From Prostheceraeus crozeri (Eukaryota > Platyhelminthes > Polycladida > Euryleptidae), in the NCBI GenBank assembly GCA_907163375.1, contig CAJQUW010001747.1, forward strand, positions 248,001 through 312,000: DNA of 64,000 nucleotides, read 5' to 3'. Below the pieces are notes generated by a model. It had not been told where the DNA came from. It made no database searches and saw only the letters and a program-made list of their open reading frames with translations. The translations under genes and the position numbers were made by a program. Positions 1 through 11,586 of the stretch are shown piece by piece (position 1 is the first letter of the stretch; the number at the start of each line of letters is the position of its first letter).

Positions 1-1120
1 TTATTGTGGCAATCCTTCACTTGACGAAACGAACTTTGACCGTTGTGACCCATAAAAGAACTTCCGTAAAATGTTCTCTCAGACAACTAAGTACGCCTGA
101 CACTCAAACAGAACCAAGAGCTTAATTTTTGTCTTCCGAAAATCCATTTTTGTACATTAAGTACTGACTTATGCAAAGGTATACAGGTGTGCCGAAAATG
201 ATTGTAATGCGTGTTTGACATGACCGAAATTGATTTTAGATCTGAAATTCTAAGGATAGTATAATAAATCAGCATGGAAAATAAATTTCATCAAGATATC
301 ACCATTTTTGAAGAAGTTACAGAGTTTCAAAAAACATGGCGTCCACACAGGTAGGCAGGTGTGCCGATGAGGGTTAAGATGAAGCGAAGGACATGATACA
401 GTAATACTGCCATAGACCTATTGTTCACTAAATGTGGATGCATCTGTAAAATGCACTTTTGTACTGAATGATTGATTATATGAACATAAAAAACAGAAGT
501 ACCACAAATATTTGGTCCATGAAAGTACGAGCGCAATATTTTAACGGTGTGTTCAGAAATGATAAAAAGCTAAAAAGTAGGATTACATTGAGTTTTGCAC
601 CCTTAAACGGATTTGAAGAATTCAGAAGAAATTTGTGCATTCAAAGCTTGTCCTTCTTTTGCTGAATTTATCTCCATGTTTCTCTACAAACAGCCCAGAT
701 TGTGATGATATGATGCAGGAGCAGCAAAAATAGAAAAGATTTTTCGATTTCATCAGAAACATCCCATACGTAAACGCATGCGTTAATATTCCCTTTGTAG
801 AACCTCCTCAAAATCATATTATATTCACACTTGAAGCGAGAGATTAAGATTATCATCGTACTTAAGCGCATTTCACTTTAATCTACTTATTTGAATGTTA
901 GTATGAAAGTTCCAGGAATATGGTAACAAGATTCAGTAGCATTTTGCAATATACATATGACAATGTGAAGAAAAAAGGAAATAACGGAAAAATTGGTAAA
1001 AAAACGAGAAATAAAGGACAATTTTCGAAAAAGCGGAAAATAACGGAAACAACGGAACTCCGGGTACCATGGGGAATCTAGCATTCCGACTCACAAGCAG
1101 ATGCATTCAATCTCAACAAG
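1..1120. other. No gene seen
   Basis: AT-rich sequence with only short open frames (at most about 70 codons) that resemble nothing I know and lack convincing splice sites. I see nothing functional here. The last 150 bases may belong to the decayed transposon whose transposase fragment follows. Confidence 0.5.
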
Positions 1121-1408
1121 TTGCTAGAGACTAGCATTGTTTTAGATGCACCTCAAACTGGTAGGCCGCGTCTGTCTGACGAAAAGATCGACAAAATTTG
1201 GAATCTTTATGAAGAAAAGCCTGTACCTTCTCAACGGCAAGCTACTGCAACAACTCAAACTTACAGATACACACTGCGCAAAGTTCAACGGGAAGATTTA
1301 GAGATGAAGCCATACAAACGTTCGTTCTGTCAACAGCTGTTCGTCGACAAGGCTGTGAAAAAATGCCTTGGCTCATTGCAAATAATTCTAAGTAAACTTA
1401 TATATTAG
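1121..1408 (+). pseudogene. Fragment of an IS630/Tc1/mariner-type transposase (DNA-binding part)
   Basis: This 95-codon frame contains GRPRLSDEKI followed by a helix-turn-helix-like stretch (TQTYRYTLRKV) and DLEMKPYKRSFCQQL. That is the linker plus second HTH typical of mariner-like transposases (GRPR motif, then a segment of the xPYKxxxxQxL type). No catalytic DDE/D domain follows: the frame ends at a stop and the DNA downstream is AT-rich. I could not find terminal repeats. It is best read as a degraded remnant. The family assignment is from remembered motifs. Confidence 0.55.
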
Positions 1409-2563
1409 TAAACTTAAATATTTGCTATTATGCTAAAATATGTTTACTTGGCATTCCCTCACTTTTGTCATTGACAAGGCTACACAATTCAACATGTGCA
1501 CGGAGTTACAGCAATGGATTGTTGCAAATTAAAATTTCGTGAACTGACTTTGTTTCTCCGACATTTGAAACAAGTTTTTTCCAGGTTTATTAGTGATACG
1601 TATCGGAATATCGTATTTATCTTTTATGTTATTGACTTTTCTCAGAATCCATCGCCAATAAAATTGGCGATTATTGTTATTGTTATCATTGTTCGTTATT
1701 TAAGTTATTCTTAATGTTGTATAATTGATTTATCAATGGCACAGTGTGCATTGTAAGCTAGCTACGTTACAAGTTATATGTTGTATAAGGAAATCATAGA
1801 TCATCACTGTACTGTTAGATAACTACGTTGCATATCATTCAAGTTTAATTCAATTGCCATGACTTCATTATAGCATGATTTAGTGTTATCGAGATAGTGG
1901 TTGATAAGTAATCGGACTGTTGTTGTGTATAGATTTGCCTCTGCTTGTATATTGCAATTTGGTAAATATACTTGGTGCAATACGTTACAATGACGAGTTC
2001 TACTAATACCACAATTAATTACTGTGGTTAAGTTGTTGAAGGGCACAAGCTGGGCCAGCACAAATCTGGACTCGTTGCCATTGTAACGGATGACCTGGAA
2101 GAACAGATGTCCTCATGAATGTAAGATAGAAATTATCCACCGCAGAACAGAATTTCTATCATGTTCAGTGCATTGTAGTCGCTTTAAGATAGAAAATACG
2201 TTTTGTTCGCTTAAAATCACTGACCAGGAAAGGCGAAACAAGACAAAGAAACGGGTAAAGACATATTCTGACATATATTTTTTGTTATACTGAGTGATTT
2301 GGACTCTGAGAAATATGAGCATCAGGCGGAGAAATAGCCACGAGATCAAACTCTTACCGTAGACTAGTTGCGCCTTCAAGAACTGTACTTGCACGAATAC
2401 GACAGAATACAGATACTTCTGGTTTCAGACGTTTCACATGCATTGAGAGTTGAATAACCTTTCGAGGCGTTTCCGATAAACCCCCATTTCAATCCCATTT
2501 CCAAGAAATTTCGAGAAATTGAATTGGAGCTTAGTTAATTTGGAACATGAAAACAATTGGAGG
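1409..2563. other. No gene seen; AT-rich spacer
   Basis: No supportable coding region. A perfect 9-bp hairpin with the loop AAA (ATCGCCAAT / ATTGGCGAT, about 1651-1671) is followed by a run of TTATTGTTATTG-type triplets. That looks like the 3' tail of an old retroposon, but I cannot assign it. Confidence 0.4.
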
Positions 2564-2796
2564 TGTTCATAACCAAAATTCTGCCCGCTGAATATTGATT
2601 TAACCGATTCTTTTAATGTCGGTAAACAGTTTTTGAACGACAGTATAATGAAGAAACCAACTGAAAATTCTGCCGATAGAATAAATCGGCGGAATTTTCA
2701 GTTGGTTTCGGTTTTATGCTGTCGTTCAAAAACTACTTACAGGCAGTAAATTGAATCGTTTTGATTTTCAGCCGGCAGAATTTTAGTTAATGAACA
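2564..2796. repeat. MITE-like palindrome of about 233 bp
   Basis: The two halves are inverted copies. The outer ends read TGTTCAT(T)AAC-AAAATTCTGCC on both strands, and a near-perfect inner hairpin (about 2626-2731) pairs CAGTTTTTGAACGACAG with CTGTCGTTCAAAAACT around a 7-base loop. There is no ORF. The structure is typical of a non-autonomous, hairpin-forming DNA element. I could not define a target duplication, so the superfamily is unknown. Confidence 0.7.
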
Positions 2797-3915
2797 GCTC
2801 CCTGAAGTGTAATCTCTCTCTTTTTCTCACTATCTCCATGACCGAACTATACCAGCAGCTTAGAATGGCTGCTGCCAGTAATAGTGATTTCACGTATGTC
2901 ATGATCTGGTCATGATGATAGATGATCTGAAATATATGATCCTACACACAACATAGTAATCCTTCGGAACCGTTTGCTGTAGCAGCTGTCTGCTGCATTA
3001 TCACACCCAGTCAATGCAGCATATGAGATGTAGATATTATGAACTGATGTCGATGACCACCACAGCCACTGGACACGAAAAATAATACCTCATCACAAGT
3101 GGTTTACGTGCATCAGACGATGCAATCAAAGACTGCAAGCACAGACATCGGAAAGATAGCCGAAGACATCATAGACAAATAGGCAAATTTTTTTTTGACG
3201 ATCTCTATGCATTGGAAGGCAGAAGCTACAATGGACACCACATCATGGATGTCGTGAGTGTCCACGTTTTGAACAAGTGCACTTTCTTCATTCTCCACTA
3301 CCTTAAGAATACAACTCAGATTTCTGTTGTTATGCATAAAAATAAGTGCAAGGAATGAATGTTTGTTTTAATATATAATCAAGGTCGTCAGTTTTTGAAA
3401 GTTACTTTCTACAATTGATCAGTTCCTTGTGCTTTGCTATTTTCAATGAATGACGTTCATTGATCGAAATAATCTAATAGAATTTCAGAATGTCGACTAT
3501 TACTTGTGCATTGTTGAGTGGAATTCATACAATTGCAGATTTCGAAGCTGATAATGAATATAGTAGGCTGACGACCAGCTAAAACCTAGCTGTGTGACCT
3601 GACATTCCGGTTTGGCCATAATGTTCTGGCTTCCTGAGTGTCGTTTGGGAAAGATCAGTGTCCCGGTTTCGCAGCATCTCAGTTCAAATTATTGAGACAC
3701 TAAGTTTGTCCATTTGTCAATAGTATAAACCCGACTCATCGTCATCAAATAAATAAATATGCAATAATTGTACTCCATGCACTTGGGTAAGTCATTCAAG
3801 ACCCCTTGATTGACAAAAAATTATCCGTATATTTCAAAGAAATTTTAAACATTCCATTTGATGACAGTAGAGACTTAGTCATTGACTCGCTAGTGCTTTT
3901 TAGCTAATGTTTCTG
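2797..3915. other. No gene seen
   Basis: Non-coding AT-rich sequence. The longest frames are under 75 codons and look random. I see no repeat structure. Confidence 0.5.
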
Positions 3916-4126
3916 CTTGAGTTGATGCTTAAAAACAGCTTTCGTCTCTCCTTGAAATTTATTGACCAGATTAATATAATTGATTAAAAGATATGTACTT
4001 TATCTTTTAATATGTACATATATTTTGTACATGTAACAGATATGTACATATCTTTTAATTAATTATTTTAATCTGGTCAATAAATTTCAAGGAGAGACGA
4101 AAGCTGTTTTTCAGCATCAACTCAAG
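3916..4126. repeat. MITE-like palindrome of about 211 bp
   Basis: Arms of about 85 bp are inverted copies with few differences. They begin CTTGAGTTGATGCT on each strand and contain AACAGCTTTCGTCTCTCC. The AT-rich centre has several ATATGTACAT words. No coding capacity. Flanks are TG on the left and TA on the right, so the target site is unresolved. It is unrelated in sequence to the palindromes at 2564, 36105 and 54161. Confidence 0.75.
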
Positions 4127-5173
4127 TATGAAGAACCTCCTGTTGGCGACCATCCTGAATGTTTCTGCTTTTGGGGTGCTTTATATTGGAGAGAAATTTC
4201 TTTTGTTGCTTCTTATCGCACTAAATGTCCTCTCTTCCACTACTTTCCTTGGCTATGGTTGATTTCATTGTGAAAGCAGCTGCTTTTATTTTTCTAATTT
4301 GAGCAGTCATGAGAATTTCTTGATGACTTCAGATGGACACTCCTTTTTTAGGACTTTAGGCCTGCAACAGGATTGCGGCCGAGCCTGGAAAACCCTAGGC
4401 AGCTAGAGAATCTCCCAGGAGTTTTATAGGTGTTCAAGAATCGCCTATAAATATTATCAAAATAGGTCATCCCATTAATGGCTCGGGAAGACGCTTTAGT
4501 GATTTTTTTGTTACTTCGTTCAATTAACTTAATTTCTGATTTCAACTAGTTCTAAAAGAACGATTATTCATTATGTTCGACATGGATGTATGCCTACATG
4601 TACATTATGTTGTAAAACAGATGGATGACATATATTTCGCTAAAATAAGTTAATTTTCTCTGTTTAATCGTATTCCGTGTTCAGATTGTGACTTTCTGAC
4701 CCAGTTAAATGTCGGAAGGAACATTTCCTCTCAATGTCATATGTCGCATGTCATATCCGTTTTACTCATTTTAATTTGTTCAGCTCAGAAATGGTTCTTT
4801 CAATGACATCTGTGGAGAGATGGTTGCCGCCTCTTCTGGCGTCGTTTCTACTAGCAAGAAAGCAGATGATGAATCTATGCAAACAAGTGATTGTTTGAAA
4901 TTTCTCATGATAGCACTCTATCAATTGACAAGAGTTACACAACCTTCTCCTCTGAAGACCAAAAATCAAGTGAATCTTTCAAAGGATTTCAAAATTAGTA
5001 TTACACTAGAATCTAAGTAACAAGCTGACATTTAAACTTGAAACACCTTTCATAACCCAGACCACAAATGTTTAATTACAACAATTTTTCCGCAGAAATA
5101 GAGCAATACATCATTAAAAGTACACAGTCCAAAAGAAATCAACATGACAACATAATAGATATGTAAGCTTATA
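4127..5173. other. No gene seen
   Basis: The short open frames on both strands overlap each other and resemble nothing I know. I see no splice-supported exon or repeat. Confidence 0.5.
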
Positions 5174-6517
5174 CAGAGTTGATCATAAAAAGCGGACCAC
5201 CTAAAACATGCCAAACTTCAATCGATTCTCCTGCCTTTTAATTTTACATTGATAAGCCACACACTATTCGAGAGTTTATGTTCTCAGCTTTGTAATGAGC
5301 CACTACACATCTGTATCCGTCATTGTATAAGGTGTACAGAGGTGAAAATGTGAAAATCGCCACTTTTAGAAATTTCAAATTTTCAATGTGAAAGCGTGTG
5401 AGCATGACAGTGAATCAAACACGAGATGAGAGGGTTTTCTTTGAGCATTCTTTTGATGTATTGTTCGTCGAAATTGGTTTACTTTTAGAGAAGCTATGAT
5501 GTCTCAAATTCATTGTATAATTTGATGTTTCTGTCTTTTCTTGAAACGTTCTTTACATCTTTGGCGGTAATGAGGTCATTTTCACGCTTTCAATATCTAT
5601 GGTGTCTAGACGTCTGCTATACACATACAAATCAAATTGTTGGTTGACCCTGATAAGCTGTAAACAAAGTTTCTATTAGGTTTTGAATTGATCTTATGTC
5701 ATGATGACTGAGTCGAAGTTTGCGAAAGTGTTTTTGAAGGGCAAGGTTTCTACTCTTTTGTCAGAAGGACAGTCTGAACGGCCGGTTTGCCGAAAAGTAC
5801 AGTTGTCCCAAAGACCACCATCCAAAGGTGGAAAACTAATTTTTTCTCCCTTCCTGGAAAAGTTGGATCCGATCGGGAAGGAAGGACAGATTTTCGAACA
5901 GCTCGGATGTTCGCTTCATAAGAAATGATCCCGCTTTGTCTTCGTCCATTTGAGGAGTTAACATGAGAAGCCGACGGTTTCTGCCATAACAGTTAGACGT
6001 CACCTGAAAAGTGAGCACTTCATAAGCCGTAAGAGACCGTTAGTGATCGAATTGACCTCCAACCACAAGAGTTAGAAGCTAAAGCGGGTGATAAGCATTG
6101 CCACTGGTCCTCTCAATGGAATCAAGTTGTTTGGATTGATGAAGCATCTGCATGTCTATATGTAGAGTGAATCTATTAATTCTTTCTGGAGATGGTCTTT
6201 CTCGACTTGAAGTTTTGTTAAGGCAAGAGAGGGAGAGTTTAGATCAAGTAGTGATCAATCGCCTGATCGAAAGCATGCCTTTCCGGATTCGATTAAGTGA
6301 TTGAACTTTCTGGTGAGGTTGCGAAATATATGTAAACACCAGTGAACCCACCACTGGCCCTATTAAGGGAAAAATGGCTCTACAGAGGCACTGAACAATA
6401 ATACAAATTTTATTTCAACCTTAATTTTATTTATCTGCCAAATGTATACCGATTATTGACAGAACTTCATTAAAGTAAGACAAAATTTAAGTGGTCGACT
6501 TTTTATGATCATCACTG
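5174..6517 (+). mobile_element. Tc1-like DNA transposon, decayed, with terminal inverted repeats
   Basis: Left end: TA then CAGAGTTGATCATAAAAAG. Right end, read inward on the minus strand: TA then CAGTGATGATCATAAAAAG. The match continues through G(T)CGACCAC(C/T)TAAA, giving a diverged TIR of about 32 bp with TA target copies at 5172-5173 and 6518-6519. Inside, on the plus strand, are scraps of a Tc1-like transposase: an N-terminal HTH-like piece at 5701-5928 (LSEGQSERPVCRKVQLSQR), a middle piece near 5990-6060 that seems to start the second HTH, and near 6110-6160 a WNQVVWIDEA-like stretch that matches the usual position of the first catalytic Asp. The frame is lost repeatedly and the third acidic residue is not visible, so the copy is dead. 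Length (1.34 kb) is normal for Tc1-like elements. Confidence 0.75.
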
Positions 6518-6747
6518 TAGCTCCACTTTCTCACATTCACATAATAGAAAAATGTCCTATCTCATGTAGTCTACTTCTAACCATCAATTAATATCTACAT
6601 TTGACTAGTTGGATTTCTCACGTCGGCGCTTTGTTCCCTCTTATACTGTGGTGTTTAACTACAAGCTAAACAGGATATCTTTCACAAAGGAATCGAATAG
6701 ACTGAACGCAACATGAAATTCAATTAGCTGACTAGTGAGACGTCCAT

Positions 6748-8710
6748 TCAGAAAATAAATGCTTTTTCTAAACGAATGTGAGGGATGTTCATAAAATGCA
6801 AAACCTCAGTCATCAATCTTACACCCCCATTTGAACGGAAGTTCACAAAATGCAAAACGGGACAATCTGTATCCATGGTTTCACTCAGTCGATTGTCAAC
6901 GTCATCTTCACTGGCGGAGTCACTTGAATCACTGTCCTCGTCCGTAGACCTGTCATCTTGATTATTATGTTCTTGATAGTTATCTGTACTTCTTATGTCT
7001 TTCATGTGCTTAGGTGCATTGATAACTTCCTTCAATGCTGATGAATTAATTACAATTGTTCTCCCAGGTTCCCAAATGCGTGTGAATTTATCATATGGAG
7101 GTTTCACGTAAACTAACTTTCCGATTCTGAAGTCTGAGTTGATGTCTTCATCTTTCAAGTTGCTCGAGGTAGGTTCGGTAATCTCCATACAAGTGCGCTT
7201 TGTTTGGATAGCATTCTCATAGGATCACGTTTCGGCTTATGAAGAGCGTCATACCGTCATGCTGCCTTTTCGGAGGCTATTATGGCATGGAAGGCCGTTC
7301 GTTCTATAGTCCTGTGGTTTCTTTCTTTTATGCCATTGCCACAGAATCAGATTGTTTAACTCTTTCAATTTACTAGAAGTGATGACTAATTCAAACCGAT
7401 GGCACTTGCGGGAGCTCAGTTAGTGGGCACAAAGGAATTCCTATTAACTTTAATAGATAGGGAAAGCAGTCGTGCGTCGCTTGCGGATTGCTGTGAATCC
7501 CTCCAAGTTGCTTCGATTGCGACTATTTCTTCAGATTCGAAGAATTCAGATCATTGCGCACAAGTTTTCTTGTTAATGTTGGTCCGTCACTCAGATTCTT
7601 TGTTTAGAAGTTGGCAGGCGTGAGAAATTTAGTTCACTCCATCTCTTCGTAGGATTTATCAATGAATGTTGCAGTGAAGTATGACCGAGCGAAGAACTCG
7701 ATGTGTATGACACACACGCCATTTACTGTGACTTACTGCTTACTCAGTGACGACTCACTATTTGAACGTAGATCGTGCATGGTATGTGCCATTTTATTAT
7801 CGCAAACGAGATATGACTCTGCCCTTCTAGGAAATGACGTCTAGGAGTAACGATCAATCTTTATCTGTGGCCATTGCTGTTTGGTCCACAAGCACTTCGA
7901 AATACCATCCGTATTTGATCAGTGTTGCAAAGAACAAAGAATTCTTGAAACATTTACCTTTGTAAGCCTAGCATAACTGTTCCTGTGGTAGGCCATGCTC
8001 ATGAAAATTACTCTTCAATTATTTTGCAATTGTTTTCCCATCCTCATGCAAGTTCTTTCTCCAAATAGCAACCCAAGTGGGCCCGCAGTTAATTGGAATT
8101 AGAAATTTATCACCTTTGTAATGTGTGATACCGCTCGCAACTCTCTTCCAAACAGCATCTGTATTCAATTTTCCTTTCTCATATTTGACAGGTGCAGGAT
8201 CTTTGGTTTCACATTCCTTGCATGGTTTGATAATATTTTGTACTTCCTCCATTGTTGGGCTAAGTTCCATCGTGCGACATGAATACATTGGCCTATCAGT
8301 TCACCACAATGATGCATAGAATTGTCTTTTGCAGTAACTGTCGATGCAGTGCAGCTTATTTCATTGTTCTGCTTATCCTGATTAGTTCGACCTGTTCGCC
8401 AATGATTCGCTATCCTTTTCAATATGTCCACATTGTTGTCTTATGACTCCTAGAATAATACTAGAATTGACCATATTCATCTCGAAGTTCTTCCATCAGT
8501 TGGAGTCTTTGTTTGACCAGCATTTCAGATGACCCACATACTCGTATTCATGGCTTGGGGCAATTAGTGAGTGCACTTGTGACCCTACCAAATGCAGTTT
8601 CTGAATCCATAATTAACTCAACATTTTGAAATTTCCATTTCAATGCCAAATTGACACCACGCATTACTGCATCAGCGTTTCCAATGCTGCGCGGATGCGC
8701 GGAATTCAGG
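6748..8710 (-). mobile_element. Fossil of a Ty3/Gypsy-like LTR-element polyprotein (RNase H, integrase, C-terminal tail)
   Basis: Read on the minus strand, the parts come in the normal order: an RNase H-like piece (about 8710-8470), the zinc-binding and integrase-core part (about 8431-7860, with phrases such as CKECETKDPAPVKYEKG and ITHYKGDKFL that match the integrase N-terminal and core region of Gypsy-type elements), and an acidic C-terminal tail (7188-6748, with VYVKPPYDKFTRIW). A dispersed repeat (about 7381-7615) appears to sit between the integrase core and the tail. I found no LTRs, gag, protease or reverse transcriptase. The copy is old and broken, with several breaks. Family is inferred from remembered integrase motifs; a BEL/Pao assignment is the main alternative. 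Confidence 0.65.
7381..7615 (-). repeat. Dispersed repeat family, copy A
   Basis: On the minus strand this stretch matches the plus strand at 24690-24935 over roughly 200 bp, sharing CTTGTGCGCAATGATCTGAA, TTCTTCGAATCTGAAG and TCCGCAA-CGACGCACGAC. A shorter third match is near 18536-18625. No protein is evident. It lies inside the LTR-element fossil, so it probably inserted later. Class (SINE, MITE or retroelement end) is unknown. Confidence 0.6.
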
Positions 8711-9169
8711 AATTAACCGCGCAGCGCGGAAATTTAGGTCGCTAGGGACGTCGGGAGATTTTCATTTATTTTGAGTGGTGCAAATTAAAAGATGATTCGA
8801 AGTTTTATTATGATTATCACTTTAATATTATTACAACAACTTATCAGCTCATGGTGTCGTAGGTCTACTTGTTTATATGTGTGATGTCTGCAGAAAGCAC
8901 GTGAATCCGAAAAAATATACACCCGATATTTAACAGGATAAGTACCTAATCATGCGTACTATAGATCAATAGTGCACATTAAATCATCTTAAACAACTTA
9001 CTTCCTCCTGTCATTTATGTTCACATCTTAGGCATTAGTACCAATGATTCTGTCAAAGAGTATAGATTTTATAATATTCAATAAATAAATGTTATTTTTA
9101 TGATTTTAGCTGCCTATAAAGAATTCTGAGCAAATTGAAAATAGAGCTAAAGAATAAATGTAACGTCTA
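8711..9169. other. No gene seen
   Basis: Short GC-richer patch (GCGCGGATGCGCGGAATTC, then GCGCAGCGCGG) followed by AT-rich DNA. The patch is a small set of GCGCGG-type repeats of unknown origin. No coding region is supportable. Confidence 0.4.
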
Positions 9170-10030
9170 TAAAAATTATGATGTCTATAAGGAGTGATAA
9201 CTTCATTAACAAAGAAAGTCAATATCTGGTGTTTCCACCTTTAGCAGAAGCCCCATGTTGAATTCGTGTTTTCATACAGAGTCACAGACACTTAATTTTT
9301 TCGTCCAATGTTACTGCCCAGCCGCTGTCCAAATGGTCATCATCAAGGGTTGTTGAATGGAACTGTTTCATATACCTTTTCAAATCATCTCACTGGTGCT
9401 CAATTAAGTTGAGATCAGGGTTTTGTGCTAGCTTGTCTGCTAATCGTCACTGGACTTTCATTTCCACGTAATGTCAAGTCGAAGCTGATGTCTGGCATGG
9501 GGTACCATCGTATTGCAAAATATGTCGACTGGTCTATAAGCGGGGTCATCAACAAGCATCATCTGGAACTTCCGATAATCGACATTTCCGTTGCATCGCA
9601 TAAGTTGACGTACTCCATCAGAGCGGACTGTTCCCCTCACCATAAATGATCGCAACCCCCCTTAACCTAGTCCCTCTCGTGGATGCAGATATAAGCTACA
9701 TTCACCAGCAAAATCAAGGGCTGTGTACTCGAACTCAGTCAGACTCCGCGGTTTTGACCGGACTCGGTCGTGCTTTTACCACAGCCCTGATAAAAACGAT
9801 CTGATTGCATTTTTCTGTCTGCAGCAATCTGACGTTTTTTGATTTGCTTGCGTGTATTGTAGCAATTGCTTTCGGGCGGCTACTCGCATTATTCCAAAAA
9901 GGTTGTGGCGTCGAAGGAAGCGTTTCACTGTTTTCAAGGAAACAATTGACGTCAAATTCATTGAAATGTGCAGTTCGTTGGCAATCATTATTTGATGCTT
10001 TCTTGATTAGCGAGCCAAGTCAATGCTTAG
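9170..10030 (-). mobile_element. Second Tc1-like transposase remnant, decayed
   Basis: On the minus strand the pieces run in transposase order. At 9988-9776 lies an HTH/linker part (VSLKTVKRFLRRHNLFGIMR followed by AARKQLL). At 9655-9458 lies a catalytic-core part (VRSDGVRQLMRCNGNVDY). At about 9425-9240 lies the C-terminal part (DLNLIEHQ-like, then RIQHGASAKGGNTRY, which resembles the usual C-terminal GGxTxY box). Several stops and frame changes separate the pieces. Terminal repeats were not found, so the limits are approximate. It differs from the copy at 5174. Confidence 0.65.
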
Positions 10031-10039
10031 AGTGAAGCA

Positions 10040-11586
10040 AATTTTTGGCAGAACTGAAAGGATATGATATTCTTATGAAATCATTGAGTACGTCTGACGC
10101 ATCATTGCACCCGACGATGACTTTGGCCAAAAATTGTGCTGCATTCAATTGATGGATCACTTTTCGATGAATCGCTAATTTTTGATATTCTTATCAACTT
10201 CGATCATATGACTGCTTACCAACAATCTGATGCTTTCACTTATCTGGATTTCATCATCTGTGCCATCTTACCATTTAGTCAATTCGAAACGTTTTCTTCA
10301 AGGTTCTACTCCTATAATTCACATATAATTTTCCTCGATGAGTGATCTGCCTGCTGATAATTCTGCGCTTTCATTTGCACGCTCTCCTCAAATATTTCAA
10401 TGGGGAATTTTGGTGTTTGAATAATTTTTTTGATTGCATGTAAAAACGTTTTGCTTTTGAAAGAGACTTCATTGGATCAGCTTGTTGACGTTACAAGAAA
10501 GCCATCGAGGAATGATACCATAACAGGACAGTTCCTCGAGTCTCAACTCACCATCGAAAAAAAAAGTTTTTTAGACGAAGTTGTTATGAGGACGAGATCT
10601 TCTTTCGAAAGTCAGTGAATTTCATTTGTTTCTCATGTGCTAAACAGCAGAGTCTTGCAATGGATAGATATCTGCATGCTCAATCTCTCCAGTAAACATT
10701 TGTTTGGCACATGAAGTGCTGTCTGAAGCGTCGATTTTGGTGACAGAAAACGACATGGGGCACATTCGTTCACACATCGGTTGGGTGCATTCGCCGAGAA
10801 CTTTTTAATTGATATTGCATTATTGATGTCGAATTTGTGACCTAAGTAGATTTCAAAATATAAGCCTGACCGCTGAATTGATCAATAGAAACCGTGCTCA
10901 ACCAACCCAATATGTACTAACGAGCTGGAATACAATGGATACGATCACAATCTGCTAGCAGCGAATGAAGCAAAGAGATCTTCACGATAAAGCGATAATA
11001 CCTGCTGCACGGAGGTGGCACCTAGCTTCTATTTATTCTCGGTTCTTGAAGGAAGAATAGCATCCTCTTTGTTTGGCATCTCGAATCAATCATCAAAGTC
11101 AATGACTAAGATAAGTGGTGAGTTCGAAAATCTCACTGGTCATGTCAAGAAGGCCATTCAAAATAATGGGACTTCTATACAGTCTGCTACATTCTATGTT
11201 CAAGTTGATGTGGATTTAGTAGTAGGTAAGCTTCGCTATTACGTTGAACGAGTTTTGCTCATAAAGATCTCATCAGAAAGATTCTCATCAATTTTCGGAA
11301 AACGTTACTCACAAAGTTGCAACTCAAGAAATTTATCATGTGAAGATAAGCAAGATAAGATAAGATCTTTCAGCATAACTCACAACGTTATTTACAAATA
11401 TATTATTATGTCGCACACTGTGCCATAATATGACACACGAATCATTTGCGAAATTATATGTAAGCATGCTAGCGTTGTTTCCGTGATCTACGTCATGATT
11501 ACATGAGTAATATGAGCACCGCTTGACACGAAATGACTATTTTTGCATGAAGCGTTGGGTTTGATGGCATGACCCATTCTATTACC
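10040..11586. other. No supportable gene
   Basis: The longest frame (11015-11428, plus, 137 codons) has a weak composition, no recognisable domain and no clear splice sites; I treat it as chance. Minus-strand frames between 10140 and 10990 show cysteine-containing stretches that might be old transposon coding sequence, but nothing I can name. Confidence 0.35.

Noticed and set aside
11015-11428. 137-codon plus-strand frame
   Set aside because: No recognisable domain, no splice sites, unremarkable composition; too weak to call a gene.
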